Source: Bradyrhizobium iriomotense
GTDB lineage: Bacteria; Pseudomonadota; Alphaproteobacteria; Rhizobiales; Xanthobacteraceae
Assembly (NCBI RefSeq): GCF_030160715.1
Contig: NZ_BSOW01000009.1
Coordinates: 124,001-188,000, forward strand
Direction: 5' to 3'
Length of the DNA: 64,000 nt
Shown: in pieces, positions 19,388 through 28,722 of the stretch
How positions within the stretch are numbered: the stretch's first letter is position 1
How the letters are laid out: each line of letters opens with the position of its first letter
Made by a program: the position numbers and the translations under genes
The notes under the pieces: model-generated
Databases searched by the model: none
The model's input: the letters and a program-made list of their open reading frames with translations, nothing else
What the model was told of the DNA's origin: nothing

Positions 19388-21100
19388 ATGGCGTCCGCGC
19401 CCAACCCAGGTCCTTCCGCCGCCACCGCCGTGCTGGCGAGCGTTGCCGCGATCGGCATCTGGCGCCTCCTCGCCGTCGCCGCGCCGCATCTGGCCGCGCT
19501 CGCGCTGATGTACGAGACCGAGATCGATTTCAGCTCGCGCCTTGGCTTCGCGCTTGCCTGGGGCATCCTCAATTTCTTCTGGATCACGCTGCTCCGCCGC
19601 CCCGCGCTGTCGGGCGCGCTGTCGCTGACCATGGTCGTGGTGCTGGTGCTGCTGTCGCGGCTCAAGCACGACGTCGTGCAGATGACGGTCAACTTCATCG
19701 ACCTGATGATGATCGACCGCGACACCGTCGCATTCCTGTTCACGATCTTTCCGAACCTGCGCTGGTCGGTGATCGGGGTCTGCCTCGTCATCCTGCCGTT
19801 GATGTATGCGCTGTGGTGGCTCGATCCGTTCCGCATCCGCCGCCTGCCGGCGCTCGCCTGCAAGCTCGCTTGCCTCTCCGCGCTGGTCGGCTATTCCCTT
19901 TATCATCCGGATGAAGCCTGGCGCGGCTATTACGACGACGGCTATCTCTCGAAATTCTTTCGCTCCGGCGTCACGGCAGTCTCCGACTTCGTGCAATACG
20001 GCTTCATGGAGTCGGCCGCCTCGACCAACGAGCGTCTCAACATGCCGCTGGTCGATGCCTGCCATCCAGCCGGGCGGCGGCCGAACATCATCATGATCCA
20101 TGATGAATCCAGTTTCGACATCCGCGCCGCGCAAGGCATCAAGGTGCCACCAGGCTACGGCAGCCACTTCAAATCCTGGGATGGCAAGGCTCGCACCTTC
20201 CTCGCCGAGAGCAACGGCGGCCCGAGCTGGTTCACCGAATACAACGTGCTCGCCGGCCTGTCGTCGCGCTCGTTCGGTCGCTTCGCCTATTTCGTGACGC
20301 GCATCGCCTCGGGACGCGTCGAGCGCGGCCTGCCGCTCAGCTTGCGCCGCTGCGGCTACGATACGATGTCGCTCTATCCCGCCTACGGCGCCTTCATGAG
20401 CGCGCGCAGCTTCCAGCTGACGACCGGCATCGAGCACTTCTATGATGTTAAGGACCTCGGCGCGAAGGACGTCGAGCCGGATTCCTTCTTCTACGACAAG
20501 GCGCTTCAGTTGATGAGCCAGCAGCCGCCGAACAAGCCGCTGTTCAGCTTCATCTATCTCGGCGCCAATCATTTCCCCTGGGAGACGCGTTTCCGTCCCG
20601 ACCTGACGCCAAGCTGGCGCGCGCTTGGGAATACGCCGTCGCTCGACGAATATCTGCGCCGCCAGGCGATGAGCGCCGAGCAATACCAGGCCTTCCTGGC
20701 CGGGTTGAAGAAGAAGTTTCCCGGCGAGCCGTTCCTGATCGTGCGCTACGGCGATCATCAGCCGGAATTCGCGCCGCACATCCTCGAGCCCGGGCTCGAC
20801 GAAGGCAGCCTCGGCAAGAAGCTCGACGCCTATGATCCGCGTCTCTACGCCACCTATTATGCGATCGACGCCATCAATTTCGAGCCGGTGAGAAGCGACG
20901 CGGTGATGGACACGATCGACGGCGCCTATTTGCCGCTGGTGATCCAGGAAGCCGCCGGTATCCCGCTCGACCCATCCTTCGCCGCGCAGAAGGACGTCAT
21001 GCTACGCTGCAAGGGCATCTTCTATGGCTGCAAGGACGGTGCCGAGGCGCGCCGCCTCAACCGCCTGCTGATCAACGCCGGGATGATCCACGGGCTGTAG
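19388..21100 (+). CDS. Membrane-anchored sulfatase/phosphoglycerol transferase-like protein
   Basis: 570 residues from ATG 19388; an in-frame TTG at 19349 would add 13. N-terminal 175 residues hold about five membrane segments. The soluble domain is of the alkaline-phosphatase superfamily: metal-binding IIMIHDESSFD at about 235-244 (the nucleophile is the Ser/Thr region of this family), SWFTEYNVLAGLSSRSFG, NHFPWE and the metal ligands GDHQP at 455-459. Such proteins (MdoB/LtaS-like) transfer phosphoglycerol or other phospho-alcohols onto periplasmic glycans or lipids. The exact substrate is unknown. A cysteine-containing C-terminus (MLRCKGIFYGCKDG) is notable. Confidence 0.75.
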   Translation: MASAPNPGPSAATAVLASVAAIGIWRLLAVAAPHLAALALMYETEIDFSSRLGFALAWGILNFFWITLLRRPALSGALSLTMVVVLVLLSRLKHDVVQMTVNFIDLMMIDRDTVAFLFTIFPNLRWSVIGVCLVILPLMYALWWLDPFRIRRLPALACKLACLSALVGYSLYHPDEAWRGYYDDGYLSKFFRSGVTAVSDFVQYGFMESAASTNERLNMPLVDACHPAGRRPNIIMIHDESSFDIRAAQGIKVPPGYGSHFKSWDGKARTFLAESNGGPSWFTEYNVLAGLSSRSFGRFAYFVTRIASGRVERGLPLSLRRCGYDTMSLYPAYGAFMSARSFQLTTGIEHFYDVKDLGAKDVEPDSFFYDKALQLMSQQPPNKPLFSFIYLGANHFPWETRFRPDLTPSWRALGNTPSLDEYLRRQAMSAEQYQAFLAGLKKKFPGEPFLIVRYGDHQPEFAPHILEPGLDEGSLGKKLDAYDPRLYATYYAIDAINFEPVRSDAVMDTIDGAYLPLVIQEAAGIPLDPSFAAQKDVMLRCKGIFYGCKDGAEARRLNRLLINAGMIHGL

Positions 21101-21157
21101 CGCTTCGACGCTCTGCGTAAGGTCGGTGTCGTGAGAGCGCGTATGCCTCTCCAATGT

Positions 21158-21281
21158 CGTCCTGGCGAAAGCCGGGACCGATACCGCGTGATCTATCAAT
21201 TGAAGTGCGCGGGGCAGTACCGCCCACATGACTAAGCCCTGGGTTGATGGTGTGGACGGGTCCTGGCCTTCGCCAGGACGA
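21158..21281. repeat. Intergenic inverted repeat, family D
   Basis: Ends CGTCCTGGCGAAAGCCGGGACC (21158-21179) and GGTCCTGGCCTTCGCCAGGACG (about 21259-21280) are inverted copies of each other and each also forms a hairpin. Lies between the convergent sulfatase-like and osmoprotectant genes and may act as a bidirectional terminator. Confidence 0.6.
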
Positions 21282-21302
21282 CTCCGAATTAATGGCACGG
21301 TC

Positions 21303-22862
21303 CTACCGCTTGCTGATCTTCTCCCACAGCCACTTCGCCACAACGTCCGGCGACGAGTTCGCGTCGTTGCCGCTGGCGCGCAGATTTGCTTCGCGCATGT
21401 CGGCGATGTCGAGCCGATCGAGCAGCGGTTTCAGTGCGGCCTTGAGCCGCTCGTCGCCGGCGCGCTTGGGAGCGAGCAGCAGAATGGCGTCGTAGGGTGG
21501 GATCGCGCGCTTGGGGTCGTCGAGCGCCACGAGATCGTATTTCGCGATCAGGCCGTCGCTGGTGTAGCCGGCGATGACGTCGACCTCGCCGCTTGCGACC
21601 GCCGCATACATGAAATCCGGCTGCATCTGCCGCTGGGCGCGGAACGCGAGCCCGTAGGCATCGCGCAACGCCGCCCATTCCGGGCGCGAGAAGAATTCGT
21701 AGTCGCCGGCGATCGACAGACCTGACGTGTGCGCGGCGAGATCGGCGACGGAACGGATACCAAGCGCCTCCGCGCGCTTTCGCGGCATCACCAGCGCATA
21801 GGCGTTCTCGAAGCCGAGCTCGCCGAGCAGTGTGATATTCTGCTTGGCGAGCGCCGTCTTCAGCTCGTCGATCAGCTCCTTGCGCGGCTTGATGTCCGTG
21901 CGGTGCAGCTGGTTGGCCCAGAGTGTGCCGGAATAGTCGACATAGAGATCGATATCGCCGGCCTTGAGCGCCTCGAAGGCGACGTTGGAGCCGAGGCCGG
22001 ACCGCGTCGTCGCCGGCAGGTCCGCCGCCGCCAGGCGATCCCGGATCAGGGCCGACAGCACGTATTGCTCGGCGAACGTCTTGGCGCCGACGATGTACGC
22101 GGGCGACGAACGCCCAAGCGAGGGCACCAGCGTCGCGGCGACCAGCGCCGCAATCCCGACGCCGCCGAGCGTCGTGCGCAGGCGGCTGCGATTGCGCAAG
22201 CCGGCTTCGATCAGGCCGAGCAATTGATCGACCGCAAGCGCCAGCACGGCCGAGGCAAAGCAGCCAAACAGCACGAACACCCAGTTCTGGGTTTGCAGGC
22301 CGGCGAAGATGTAGTTGCCGAGGCTGGTCTGCCCGATCGGCGTGGACAAGGTCGCCGTGCCGATCACCCACACCGCAGCAGTGCGGATGCCGGCCATCAT
22401 CACCGGCAGCGCCAGCGGCAGTTCAACCGTCAGCAGCGATTGTCGCGGCGTCATGCCGACGCCTTGGGCCGCTTCGAGCAAGGCGGGATCGATGCCGTTC
22501 AACCCGGTGATGCCATTGCGCAGCACCGGCAGCATGGAATAGAGCGCGAGCGCGAGCATCGCCGGCAGGAAGCCGAAGGCGGAGAAGGCGACGCCGAACC
22601 AGGCGAGCGTCACGGAGGCCGCGAGCAGCAGGAGCGGATAGAACAGCGCAAGCAGCGCCAGCCCCGGCACGGTCTGCACGATGCTCGCAAGCGCAAGCAA
22701 TATGTTGCGCGCCACCGGGCGGTTGCGGCAGAGGATCGCGAGCGGCAGGCTGACGATGAGCCCGAGCGCGAGCGCGGCAAGGCTCACCCTCACATGATTG
22801 CCGAGATAGTCCGGCAGATGCGACAGCGCCTCGCCCCAGCGCGGATCGGAGATCAGGCTCAT
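21303..22862 (-). CDS. Osmoprotectant/glycine betaine ABC transporter, fused permease and substrate-binding protein
   Basis: 519 residues. N-terminal half (about 1-240) is a BPD_transp_1 permease with the EAA loop LLEAAQGVGMTPRQSLLTVE; C-terminal half (about 255-519) is an OpuAC/ProX-like binding domain beginning VGAKTFAEQYVLSALI, with SGLGSNVAFEALKAGDIDLYVDYSG split over two conserved stretches. In such fusions the binding domain hangs in the periplasm on the permease. The start overlaps the stop of the ATPase gene by four bases (22859-22862). Confidence 0.9.
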   Translation of the reverse strand: MSLISDPRWGEALSHLPDYLGNHVRVSLAALALGLIVSLPLAILCRNRPVARNILLALASIVQTVPGLALLALFYPLLLLAASVTLAWFGVAFSAFGFLPAMLALALYSMLPVLRNGITGLNGIDPALLEAAQGVGMTPRQSLLTVELPLALPVMMAGIRTAAVWVIGTATLSTPIGQTSLGNYIFAGLQTQNWVFVLFGCFASAVLALAVDQLLGLIEAGLRNRSRLRTTLGGVGIAALVAATLVPSLGRSSPAYIVGAKTFAEQYVLSALIRDRLAAADLPATTRSGLGSNVAFEALKAGDIDLYVDYSGTLWANQLHRTDIKPRKELIDELKTALAKQNITLLGELGFENAYALVMPRKRAEALGIRSVADLAAHTSGLSIAGDYEFFSRPEWAALRDAYGLAFRAQRQMQPDFMYAAVASGEVDVIAGYTSDGLIAKYDLVALDDPKRAIPPYDAILLLAPKRAGDERLKAALKPLLDRLDIADMREANLRASGNDANSSPDVVAKWLWEKISKR

Positions 22863-23641
22863 GCCGCACCACCCTGCGGCAGCCGCTCGTTCAGCCGCGC
22901 GACCTGGCGCCGCGGCGTCCGCAACAGCTCCAGCACGTACGCGTCGTCGCTTCGGCCGAGCTCCGCCGGCGTGCCCTGCGCGAGCAGTTGCCCGGCGCGC
23001 ATCACCGCGATGCGGTCGGCAAGCAAGATCGCTTCCGTCATGTCATGGGTGATCATGACCGTGGTCAGGCCGAGCTTGTGATGCAGTGCGCGATAGTCTT
23101 CGCCGAGCGCATCGCGGGTCAGGGGATCGAGCGCGCCGAACGGCTCGTCCATCAGCACGATGCGTGGACGTGCCGCGAGTGCCCGCGCCACGCCGACGCG
23201 CTGGCGTTGTCCTCCGGACAGGTCTTGCGGCAGTCGATCGCGATGCTGGGTACGGTCGAGCCGCACGAGGTCGAGCAGCTCATCCACGCGTGCGGCAATC
23301 TCTCCCTGCGGAATGCCCAGCAGCTTCGGCGTGATGCCGATATTGTCCGCGACGCTCAGATGCGGAAACAACCCGCCGCTCTGGAAGACGTAGCCGATGC
23401 GGCGCCGCAGCTCCACCGGGTCGGCGCGGCTGATATCCGCGCCCTCGACGGTGATCGTGCCACGGTCGACCTCGATCAGCCGGTTGGTCAGCCGCAGCAG
23501 GGTGGTCTTGCCCGAGCCGGAGCCGCCGACGATGGCCAGAAACTCACCCTCGGCGACGTCGAGCGAAACGCCGTCCACGGCCACGACCGGGCCGAAGTTT
23601 TTCGCGACACGCGCATAGCCGATCACGGGCTTGGAGGGCAT
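22859..23641 (-). CDS. Osmoprotectant ABC transporter ATP-binding protein
   Basis: 260 residues from ATG 23641; the frame continues to 23935 but that part is arginine/proline-rich and shadows the divergent gene. Walker A GGSGSGKTT, signature LSGGQRQRVGVARAL, Walker B IVLMDEPFGALD, H-loop ITHDMTEA. Energises the fused permease/binding protein encoded immediately downstream. Divergent from the NitT/TauT operon with a 140-base gap. Confidence 0.92.
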   Translation of the reverse strand: MPSKPVIGYARVAKNFGPVVAVDGVSLDVAEGEFLAIVGGSGSGKTTLLRLTNRLIEVDRGTITVEGADISRADPVELRRRIGYVFQSGGLFPHLSVADNIGITPKLLGIPQGEIAARVDELLDLVRLDRTQHRDRLPQDLSGGQRQRVGVARALAARPRIVLMDEPFGALDPLTRDALGEDYRALHHKLGLTTVMITHDMTEAILLADRIAVMRAGQLLAQGTPAELGRSDDAYVLELLRTPRRQVARLNERLPQGGAA

Positions 23642-23781
23642 CGGTACGGACCCAACCTTGCACTCCCGCAGGGGGAGATTGATGGAGGCGACCCCGCATG
23701 CGTAGCACGCTTGGCCGCTCGATTGAACTTGCCGGCGCAAGCAGCTAAGGCATCCGCCAAGAGCTGGGAGGAAATCGGCAG

Positions 23782-24594
23782 ATGACAACCACGGCGGTGG
23801 CGCTCGAGGATACCAAAGTCGCATTCCGGCTGGGGGACGGGCGCGTCTATACCGCGGTCGAAGAGGCGCAGCTGACCGTCGGCCAGGGTGAGTTCGTCGC
23901 GATTGTCGGCCCGACCGGCTGCGGCAAATCCACACTACTCAACGTCGCCGCGGGGCTGCTGAAGCCCGCCGCCGGCAGCGTCAAGGTATTCGACCGTCCG
24001 CTCGCCAGCCTGAACCGGGATGCCGGCTATTTGTTCCAGGCCGATGCGCTGTTCCCCTGGAAAACGGCCATCGACAACGTCGCAATCGGCCTCGAGATCA
24101 AGGGCACGCCGCGCCCCGAGGCGCTTGCACGGGCGCAAAAATGGCTGACCTCGGTCGGGCTCGGGGCGTTTGCCAACCGCTATCCGCACATGCTCTCCGG
24201 CGGCCAGCGCAAGCGCGTGGCGCTGGCGCAGGTGCTGATCCGCGATCCGAAAATCCTGCTGATGGACGAGCCGTTCGGCCCGCTCGATGCCCAGACCCGG
24301 CAGGTCATGGGCAATCTCCTGCTCGAGCTCTGGAGCGCCGACCGCAAGGCGGTACTGTTCGTCACCCATGACCTCGAGGAGGCGATCGCGCTCGCCGACC
24401 GCGTCGTGATCATGTCGGCGGGGCCGTCCTCGCGCATCATCGGCGACTGGCGCGTCGAGCTCGCGCGCCCGCGCGACATTTTCGAAGTGCGGCTGGACAA
24501 GGAGTTCCATGCGCTCCATCGCGAGATCTGGAGCGTGCTCAAGGACGAGGTGATGAAGGGCTACGCGCAATCGACCCAGGCGGAGGCGGTCTGA
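23782..24594 (+). CDS. NitT/TauT-type ABC transporter ATP-binding protein
   Basis: 270 residues. Walker A GPTGCGKST, Q-loop LFQADALFPWKT, signature LSGGQRKRVALAQVL, Walker B ILLMDEPFGPLD, H-loop VTHDLEEAIAL. SsuB/TauB/NrtD-like. First gene of a three-gene importer; its stop shares one base with the permease start. GGGAGG precedes the start. Confidence 0.92.
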   Translation: MTTTAVALEDTKVAFRLGDGRVYTAVEEAQLTVGQGEFVAIVGPTGCGKSTLLNVAAGLLKPAAGSVKVFDRPLASLNRDAGYLFQADALFPWKTAIDNVAIGLEIKGTPRPEALARAQKWLTSVGLGAFANRYPHMLSGGQRKRVALAQVLIRDPKILLMDEPFGPLDAQTRQVMGNLLLELWSADRKAVLFVTHDLEEAIALADRVVIMSAGPSSRIIGDWRVELARPRDIFEVRLDKEFHALHREIWSVLKDEVMKGYAQSTQAEAV

Positions 24595-25382
24595 TGTCGC
24601 GCCTCACGCTGCTCTCGCTGCAATTGCTGGTCGCCGTGGTCGCTATCGTGCTTTGGCAGGTGCTCTCCACCGTGCCGGTATTCGGCAAGATCCTGCTGCC
24701 GCCGTTCTTCTTCTCCAATCCGGTCGACGTGTTCAGCCAGATCGTGAAATGGTTCGCGAGCGGCGTGATCTGGAAGCATCTCTGGATCACGCTGTGGGAG
24801 TCGATCCTCGCCTTCGTGATCGGCTCGCTCGGCGGCGTGCTGGTCGGCTTCTGGTTCGCGCGGCAGCCGCTGGTCGCCGCCGTGTTCGATCCCTACGTCA
24901 AGATGGTCAACGCCCTGCCGCGCGTGGTGCTTGCGCCGATCTTCGCGCTGTGGCTCGGCCTCGGCATCTGGTCGAAGGTCGCGCTCGGCGTGACGCTGGT
25001 GTTCTTCATCGTGTTCTTCAACGTCTATCAGGGCGTCAAGGAGGTCAGCCGCACGGTGCTGGACAACGGCCGCATGCTCGGCATGAGCGAGCAGCAGTTG
25101 ATGCGGCACGTCTATTGGCCATCGGCGCTGTCGTGGATGTTCTCCTCGCTGCACACCTCCGTCGGCTTTGCCGTGGTCGGCGCCGTCGTCGGCGAATATC
25201 TCGGCTCTGCCGCGGGCCTCGGCTATCTGATCCAGCAGGCCGAAGGCGTGTTCGACGTCGCCGGCGTGTTCGCCGGGATGTTCGTGCTGTCGGCCTTCGT
25301 CCTCCTGATCGACATGGGCGTGACGATGGTGGAGCGCCGGCTTCTCGTGTGGCGGCCGACGGCGGCGGACGGGCGAGGGTAG
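24594..25382 (+). CDS. NitT/TauT-type ABC transporter permease
   Basis: 262 residues with about six membrane segments and the EAA loop NGRMLGMSEQQLMRHVYWPSA region. Overlaps the ATPase stop by one base (TGATG), so the two are translationally coupled. Forms the membrane channel of the importer with the ATPase before it and the binding protein after it. Confidence 0.9.
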   Translation: MSRLTLLSLQLLVAVVAIVLWQVLSTVPVFGKILLPPFFFSNPVDVFSQIVKWFASGVIWKHLWITLWESILAFVIGSLGGVLVGFWFARQPLVAAVFDPYVKMVNALPRVVLAPIFALWLGLGIWSKVALGVTLVFFIVFFNVYQGVKEVSRTVLDNGRMLGMSEQQLMRHVYWPSALSWMFSSLHTSVGFAVVGAVVGEYLGSAAGLGYLIQQAEGVFDVAGVFAGMFVLSAFVLLIDMGVTMVERRLLVWRPTAADGRG

Positions 25383-25454
25383 GTGTATCCGTAAGTCGCC
25401 TTCTCAAGCGTAATCCGCTGCTCTAATGTGCCGCCAGCCGAACGGAGGAAACCA

Positions 25455-26483
25455 ATGAAGAACACGATTGCCAGGCTCGCGGGCGCGCTGCTCGCGCTCA
25501 CGCTCACCACCGGCTTCGCCGCAGCGCAGAGCAAGGTCACCATCGCGGTCGGCGGCGGCTCCTGCCTGTGCTATCTGCCCACGGTGCTGGCCAAGCAACT
25601 CGGTGAGTACGAGAAGGCCGGCGTCAATGTCGACCTCGTCGACCTCAAGGGCGGCTCGGATGCGCTCAAGGCCGTGCTCGGCGGCAGTGCCGACGTCGTC
25701 TCAGGCTATTTCGACCATTGCGTCAACCTGGCCGCCAAGAAGCAGGAATTGCAGGCTTTCGTGGTCTATGACCGCTATCCCGGCCTCGTGCTGGTGGTTG
25801 CGCCCTCGCATACCAACGAGATCAAGTCGGTGAAGGATCTCGCCGGCAAGAAGGTCGGCGTCAGCGCGCCCGGCTCCTCGACCGACTTCTTCCTGAAATA
25901 TCTCCTGAAGAAGAACGGCCTCGATCCCGCCGGCACCGCCGTGATCGGCGTCGGCCTCGGCGCGACCGCGGTCGCGGCCATGGAGCAGGGCCAGATCGAT
26001 GCGGCCGTGATGCTCGATCCCTCCGTCACCGTGCTCCAGGGCAGCCACAAGGACCTACGCATCCTAAGCGACACCCGCACGCAGAAGGATACGCTCGAGA
26101 CCTTTGGTGGCGAGTATCCGGGTGGCGCGTTGTATTCGACCGCGGCCTGGGTCGCCGGTCACGAAAAGGAGACGCAGGCGCTGACCAATGCGATCCTGAA
26201 CACGCTCGCCTGGATCCACTCGCACTCGCCGGAAGACATCATGGCGAAGATGCCCGAGGAGATGGTCGGCAAGAACAAGGAGCTTTATCTCGCCGCGCTG
26301 AAGAACACGATCCCGATGTTCTCGGAAACCGGCAAGATGGACCCGAAGGGCGCGGATGCCGTGCTCGCGGTGTTCAGCGTCGGCTCGCCCGAGGTTGCGA
26401 ACGCAAAGATCGACGTCAGCAAGACGTTCACGAACAAGTTCGTCGAGCAGGCCAAGAAGACCACGGGGATGAACTCGAAATAG
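25455..26483 (+). CDS. NitT/TauT-type ABC transporter substrate-binding protein (NMT1/THI5-like fold)
   Basis: 342 residues from ATG 25455 with GGAGG seven bases upstream. Signal peptide about 1-25 (MKNTIARLAGALLALT..., cleavage after FAAAQ). The mature part has VAVGGGSCLCYLPTVLAKQ-like ligand motifs (two nearby Cys), GSADVVSGYFDH and KKVGVSAPGSSTDFF. This family binds sulfonates, nitrate, pyrimidine precursors or aromatic acids; no riboswitch precedes the operon, so thiamine precursor uptake is not supported. Confidence 0.9.
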   Translation: MKNTIARLAGALLALTLTTGFAAAQSKVTIAVGGGSCLCYLPTVLAKQLGEYEKAGVNVDLVDLKGGSDALKAVLGGSADVVSGYFDHCVNLAAKKQELQAFVVYDRYPGLVLVVAPSHTNEIKSVKDLAGKKVGVSAPGSSTDFFLKYLLKKNGLDPAGTAVIGVGLGATAVAAMEQGQIDAAVMLDPSVTVLQGSHKDLRILSDTRTQKDTLETFGGEYPGGALYSTAAWVAGHEKETQALTNAILNTLAWIHSHSPEDIMAKMPEEMVGKNKELYLAALKNTIPMFSETGKMDPKGADAVLAVFSVGSPEVANAKIDVSKTFTNKFVEQAKKTTGMNSK

Positions 26484-26525
26484 CAATGCCAAGCAAATGA
26501 CGTGAAGCCCTGATATGCAGGCGTC

Positions 26526-27230
26526 ATGACATCCCCTGCTATTCATCGTATCACGACGCTCGATCTCACCGTGCGATCGCAGGCCTGGCCGTTCGCCGAA
26601 GAACGTCGCGCCGAGATCGCGGCGCATTTTGCCGACAAGCAGCGCGAGCGGCCGCAGATCTGGAATGGCCGCATCCTGCTCGGGCGCGATCCTGTGCTCT
26701 CCGACGGCCACCTTGCCGCAAGCTATTTCGAAGCCGATTTCGCCAGCTTCCTCGCCTGGCGCGATTGGGGTTTTCCCGACAAGGCGGTGTTCAACGGCTT
26801 TGGCATGGGCGCGCTACGCGCCTCCGATGGCGCCTTTGTCATGGGTGAGATGAGCCAGCGTACCGTGAATGCCGGGCGCATCTATTTCCCCTCTGGCACG
26901 CCTGACCTTGACGACGTCAGGGACGGCGTCCTCGACATTCCCGGCAGCGTCGTCCGCGAGATCGAGGAGGAGACGGGTTTGAAGCCCGAGGACTACCGGG
27001 CGGATGCGGACTGGCATTGCGTAATGACGGGACACGCGATTGCGATGATCCGGATCCTCGACCTCGACCTGCCCGGCGAGATGGCGCGCGCCCGGATCGA
27101 GGCCAATCTGGCGGCCCAGGCCGAACCCGAATTGTCGGCCATTCACCTGGTCCGCGGGCTCGGTGATCTGACGCCGACCATGCCGCGCTTCGTCACCGCC
27201 TTCATCGAGCAGCAGTTCGCCGCGCGCTGA
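26526..27230 (+). CDS. NUDIX hydrolase family protein
   Basis: 234 residues. The catalytic part of the Nudix box is intact as REIEEETGL (about residues 147-155), but the preceding Gly-x5-Glu element is not conserved in register (GVLDIPGSVV). Members hydrolyse nucleoside diphosphates linked to other groups; the substrate here is unknown. Stands alone between two transporter operons. Confidence 0.75.
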   Translation: MTSPAIHRITTLDLTVRSQAWPFAEERRAEIAAHFADKQRERPQIWNGRILLGRDPVLSDGHLAASYFEADFASFLAWRDWGFPDKAVFNGFGMGALRASDGAFVMGEMSQRTVNAGRIYFPSGTPDLDDVRDGVLDIPGSVVREIEEETGLKPEDYRADADWHCVMTGHAIAMIRILDLDLPGEMARARIEANLAAQAEPELSAIHLVRGLGDLTPTMPRFVTAFIEQQFAAR

Positions 27231-27342
27231 CGCGTTAAGCCCGCGACGCTATTCGGCTTGACATCGCATCTCCCAGCCCATGTGATGGGCAAAAAAGTAA
27301 AAGCAAAAAGACTGCAATGCACAATCGTCCAGGGAGGTTTTG

Positions 27343-28698
27343 ATGCGCATGCGCATGGCTGCCCGTTTGGTACCTGGGCTGATGGTACTTGGGCCGATAG
27401 TACTTGGGCTGATAGTACCTGGGCTGATGGTCGCGATTGCGGCGACGGGCTTGGCGGCGTCTGCCCAGGCCCAGGACAAGAAGATCAAGATCGGCGTGAT
27501 TTTCGACCTGACCGGACCGCTCGCCGGCGGCGGGTCCGAGCTCGAATATATCGGCACCAAGATCATCCTCGACCAGTTCGCAAAGTCCGGCGTCGAGGGC
27601 TACACGGTCGAGGCCGTCTACGCCGATGCGCAGAGCAAGCCAGACGTCGCCATCAACGAATCCGTCCGCCTGCTCGAGCAGGAGAAGGTCGACATGGTGC
27701 TCGGCTTCTTCTCCTCGGCGCAATGCGTCCCTGTCGCGGCGCGCGTCGAGCAGTTGAAGAAGTTCATGTGGATGACGACCTGCATCTCGTCCGCCGTGGT
27801 CGCCGACAAGAACTACAAATACGTGTTCCGCCCGCAGGCGAGCGGCGACCAGTTCGGCATGATGACGATGGACTTCATCGCGCAGAATTCGAAGGAAAAG
27901 TTCGGCAAGGAGCCGAAGGATCTCCGCGTCGCGATCATCCACGAGGACGGTGCCTACGGCGTCGACGTCGCCAAGGGCAACGAGGCCGGCGCCAGGAAGG
28001 CCGGCTTCAACGTCGTGCTGAAGGAGGGTTACTCCGCGACTGCGCCCGACCTTTCCGCGCTGGTCACGAAGCTCAAGCGTGCCAAGCCCGACGTGATTTT
28101 CCACACCGGCTACAATCCCGACATCACGCTCCTGCTCCGCCAGGCGCGCGAGCAGGGCCTGAAATTCGGCGCGCTGATGGGGCACGGCGCGGGCTATGGC
28201 GTCTATGAGAAGCTGAAGGAGGGCATGGGCGCTGATGCCAACAACATCTTCAACACCGACCCGATCTCGATCTGGCTCGCCAATCAGAAGACCATGGATC
28301 CGAAGCTCGCGCCCGTGATCAAGATGGTCGGCGAGGAGTTCGACAAGATCAAGCCGGGCGTCGCGATCCGTTCCGCCCATGTCGGGATCGGAGCTTCCAA
28401 CACCTACGTCTTCATGGCGGACGTTCTGCCGCGCGCGATCAAGAAGTATGGCGGCATCGATCCCGACGCGTTGCGCAAGGCGGCGCTCGATACCGACATT
28501 CCCGAAGGCGGCACGATGCTCGGCTTCGGCGTGAAATTCTATGGCGAGGGCACGCCGATGGCGGGCCAGAACGAGCGATCGTTCCCTGTCGTGATCCAGT
28601 ATCTCGACGACAAATCCTATGTGGTGTGGCCGAAGAGTCAGGCGCAGCGCGAGGCCGTGCTGCCACTGCCGAAGGGCTCCACCTACAGCAACCAGTAG
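27343..28698 (+). CDS. livK: Branched-chain amino acid-type ABC transporter substrate-binding protein (LivK-like)
   Basis: 451 residues from ATG 27343 with AGGGAGG five bases upstream. The signal peptide is unusually long (about 47 residues, cleavage near SAQAQD) because four 15-base repeats encode a VPGLM/VLGPI-like pentapeptide in its hydrophobic core. Mature protein is a type I periplasmic binding fold starting KIGVIFDLTGPLAGGG, with SVRLLEQEKVDMVLGFFSS. Head of a five-gene Liv operon followed by PPK2 and patatin genes. The ligand may be an amino acid, amide or aromatic acid. Confidence 0.9.
   Translation: MRMRMAARLVPGLMVLGPIVLGLIVPGLMVAIAATGLAASAQAQDKKIKIGVIFDLTGPLAGGGSELEYIGTKIILDQFAKSGVEGYTVEAVYADAQSKPDVAINESVRLLEQEKVDMVLGFFSSAQCVPVAARVEQLKKFMWMTTCISSAVVADKNYKYVFRPQASGDQFGMMTMDFIAQNSKEKFGKEPKDLRVAIIHEDGAYGVDVAKGNEAGARKAGFNVVLKEGYSATAPDLSALVTKLKRAKPDVIFHTGYNPDITLLLRQAREQGLKFGALMGHGAGYGVYEKLKEGMGADANNIFNTDPISIWLANQKTMDPKLAPVIKMVGEEFDKIKPGVAIRSAHVGIGASNTYVFMADVLPRAIKKYGGIDPDALRKAALDTDIPEGGTMLGFGVKFYGEGTPMAGQNERSFPVVIQYLDDKSYVVWPKSQAQREAVLPLPKGSTYSNQ
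27370..27429 (+). repeat. Four tandem 15-bp repeats inside a signal peptide
   Basis: Units GTACCTGGGCTGATG, GTACTTGGGCCGATA, GTACTTGGGCTGATA, GTACCTGGGCTGATG at 27370, 27385, 27400 and 27415. Units 1 and 4 are identical; 2 and 3 differ by one base. In frame with livK, coding V-(P/L)-G-(L/P)-(M/I). Confidence 0.9.
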
Positions 28699-28722
28699 CG
28701 CTAGGCGCGGTGGAGGGATGCG

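Noticed and set aside
23642..23781. Possible TPP riboswitch ahead of the NMT1/THI5-like importer
   Set aside because: The conserved riboswitch core (CUGAGA and ACCUGA-type elements in order) is not present in this gap or before 25455.
27370..27429. CRISPR-like direct repeats
   Set aside because: The four 15-bp units have no spacers and are in frame within a signal peptide.
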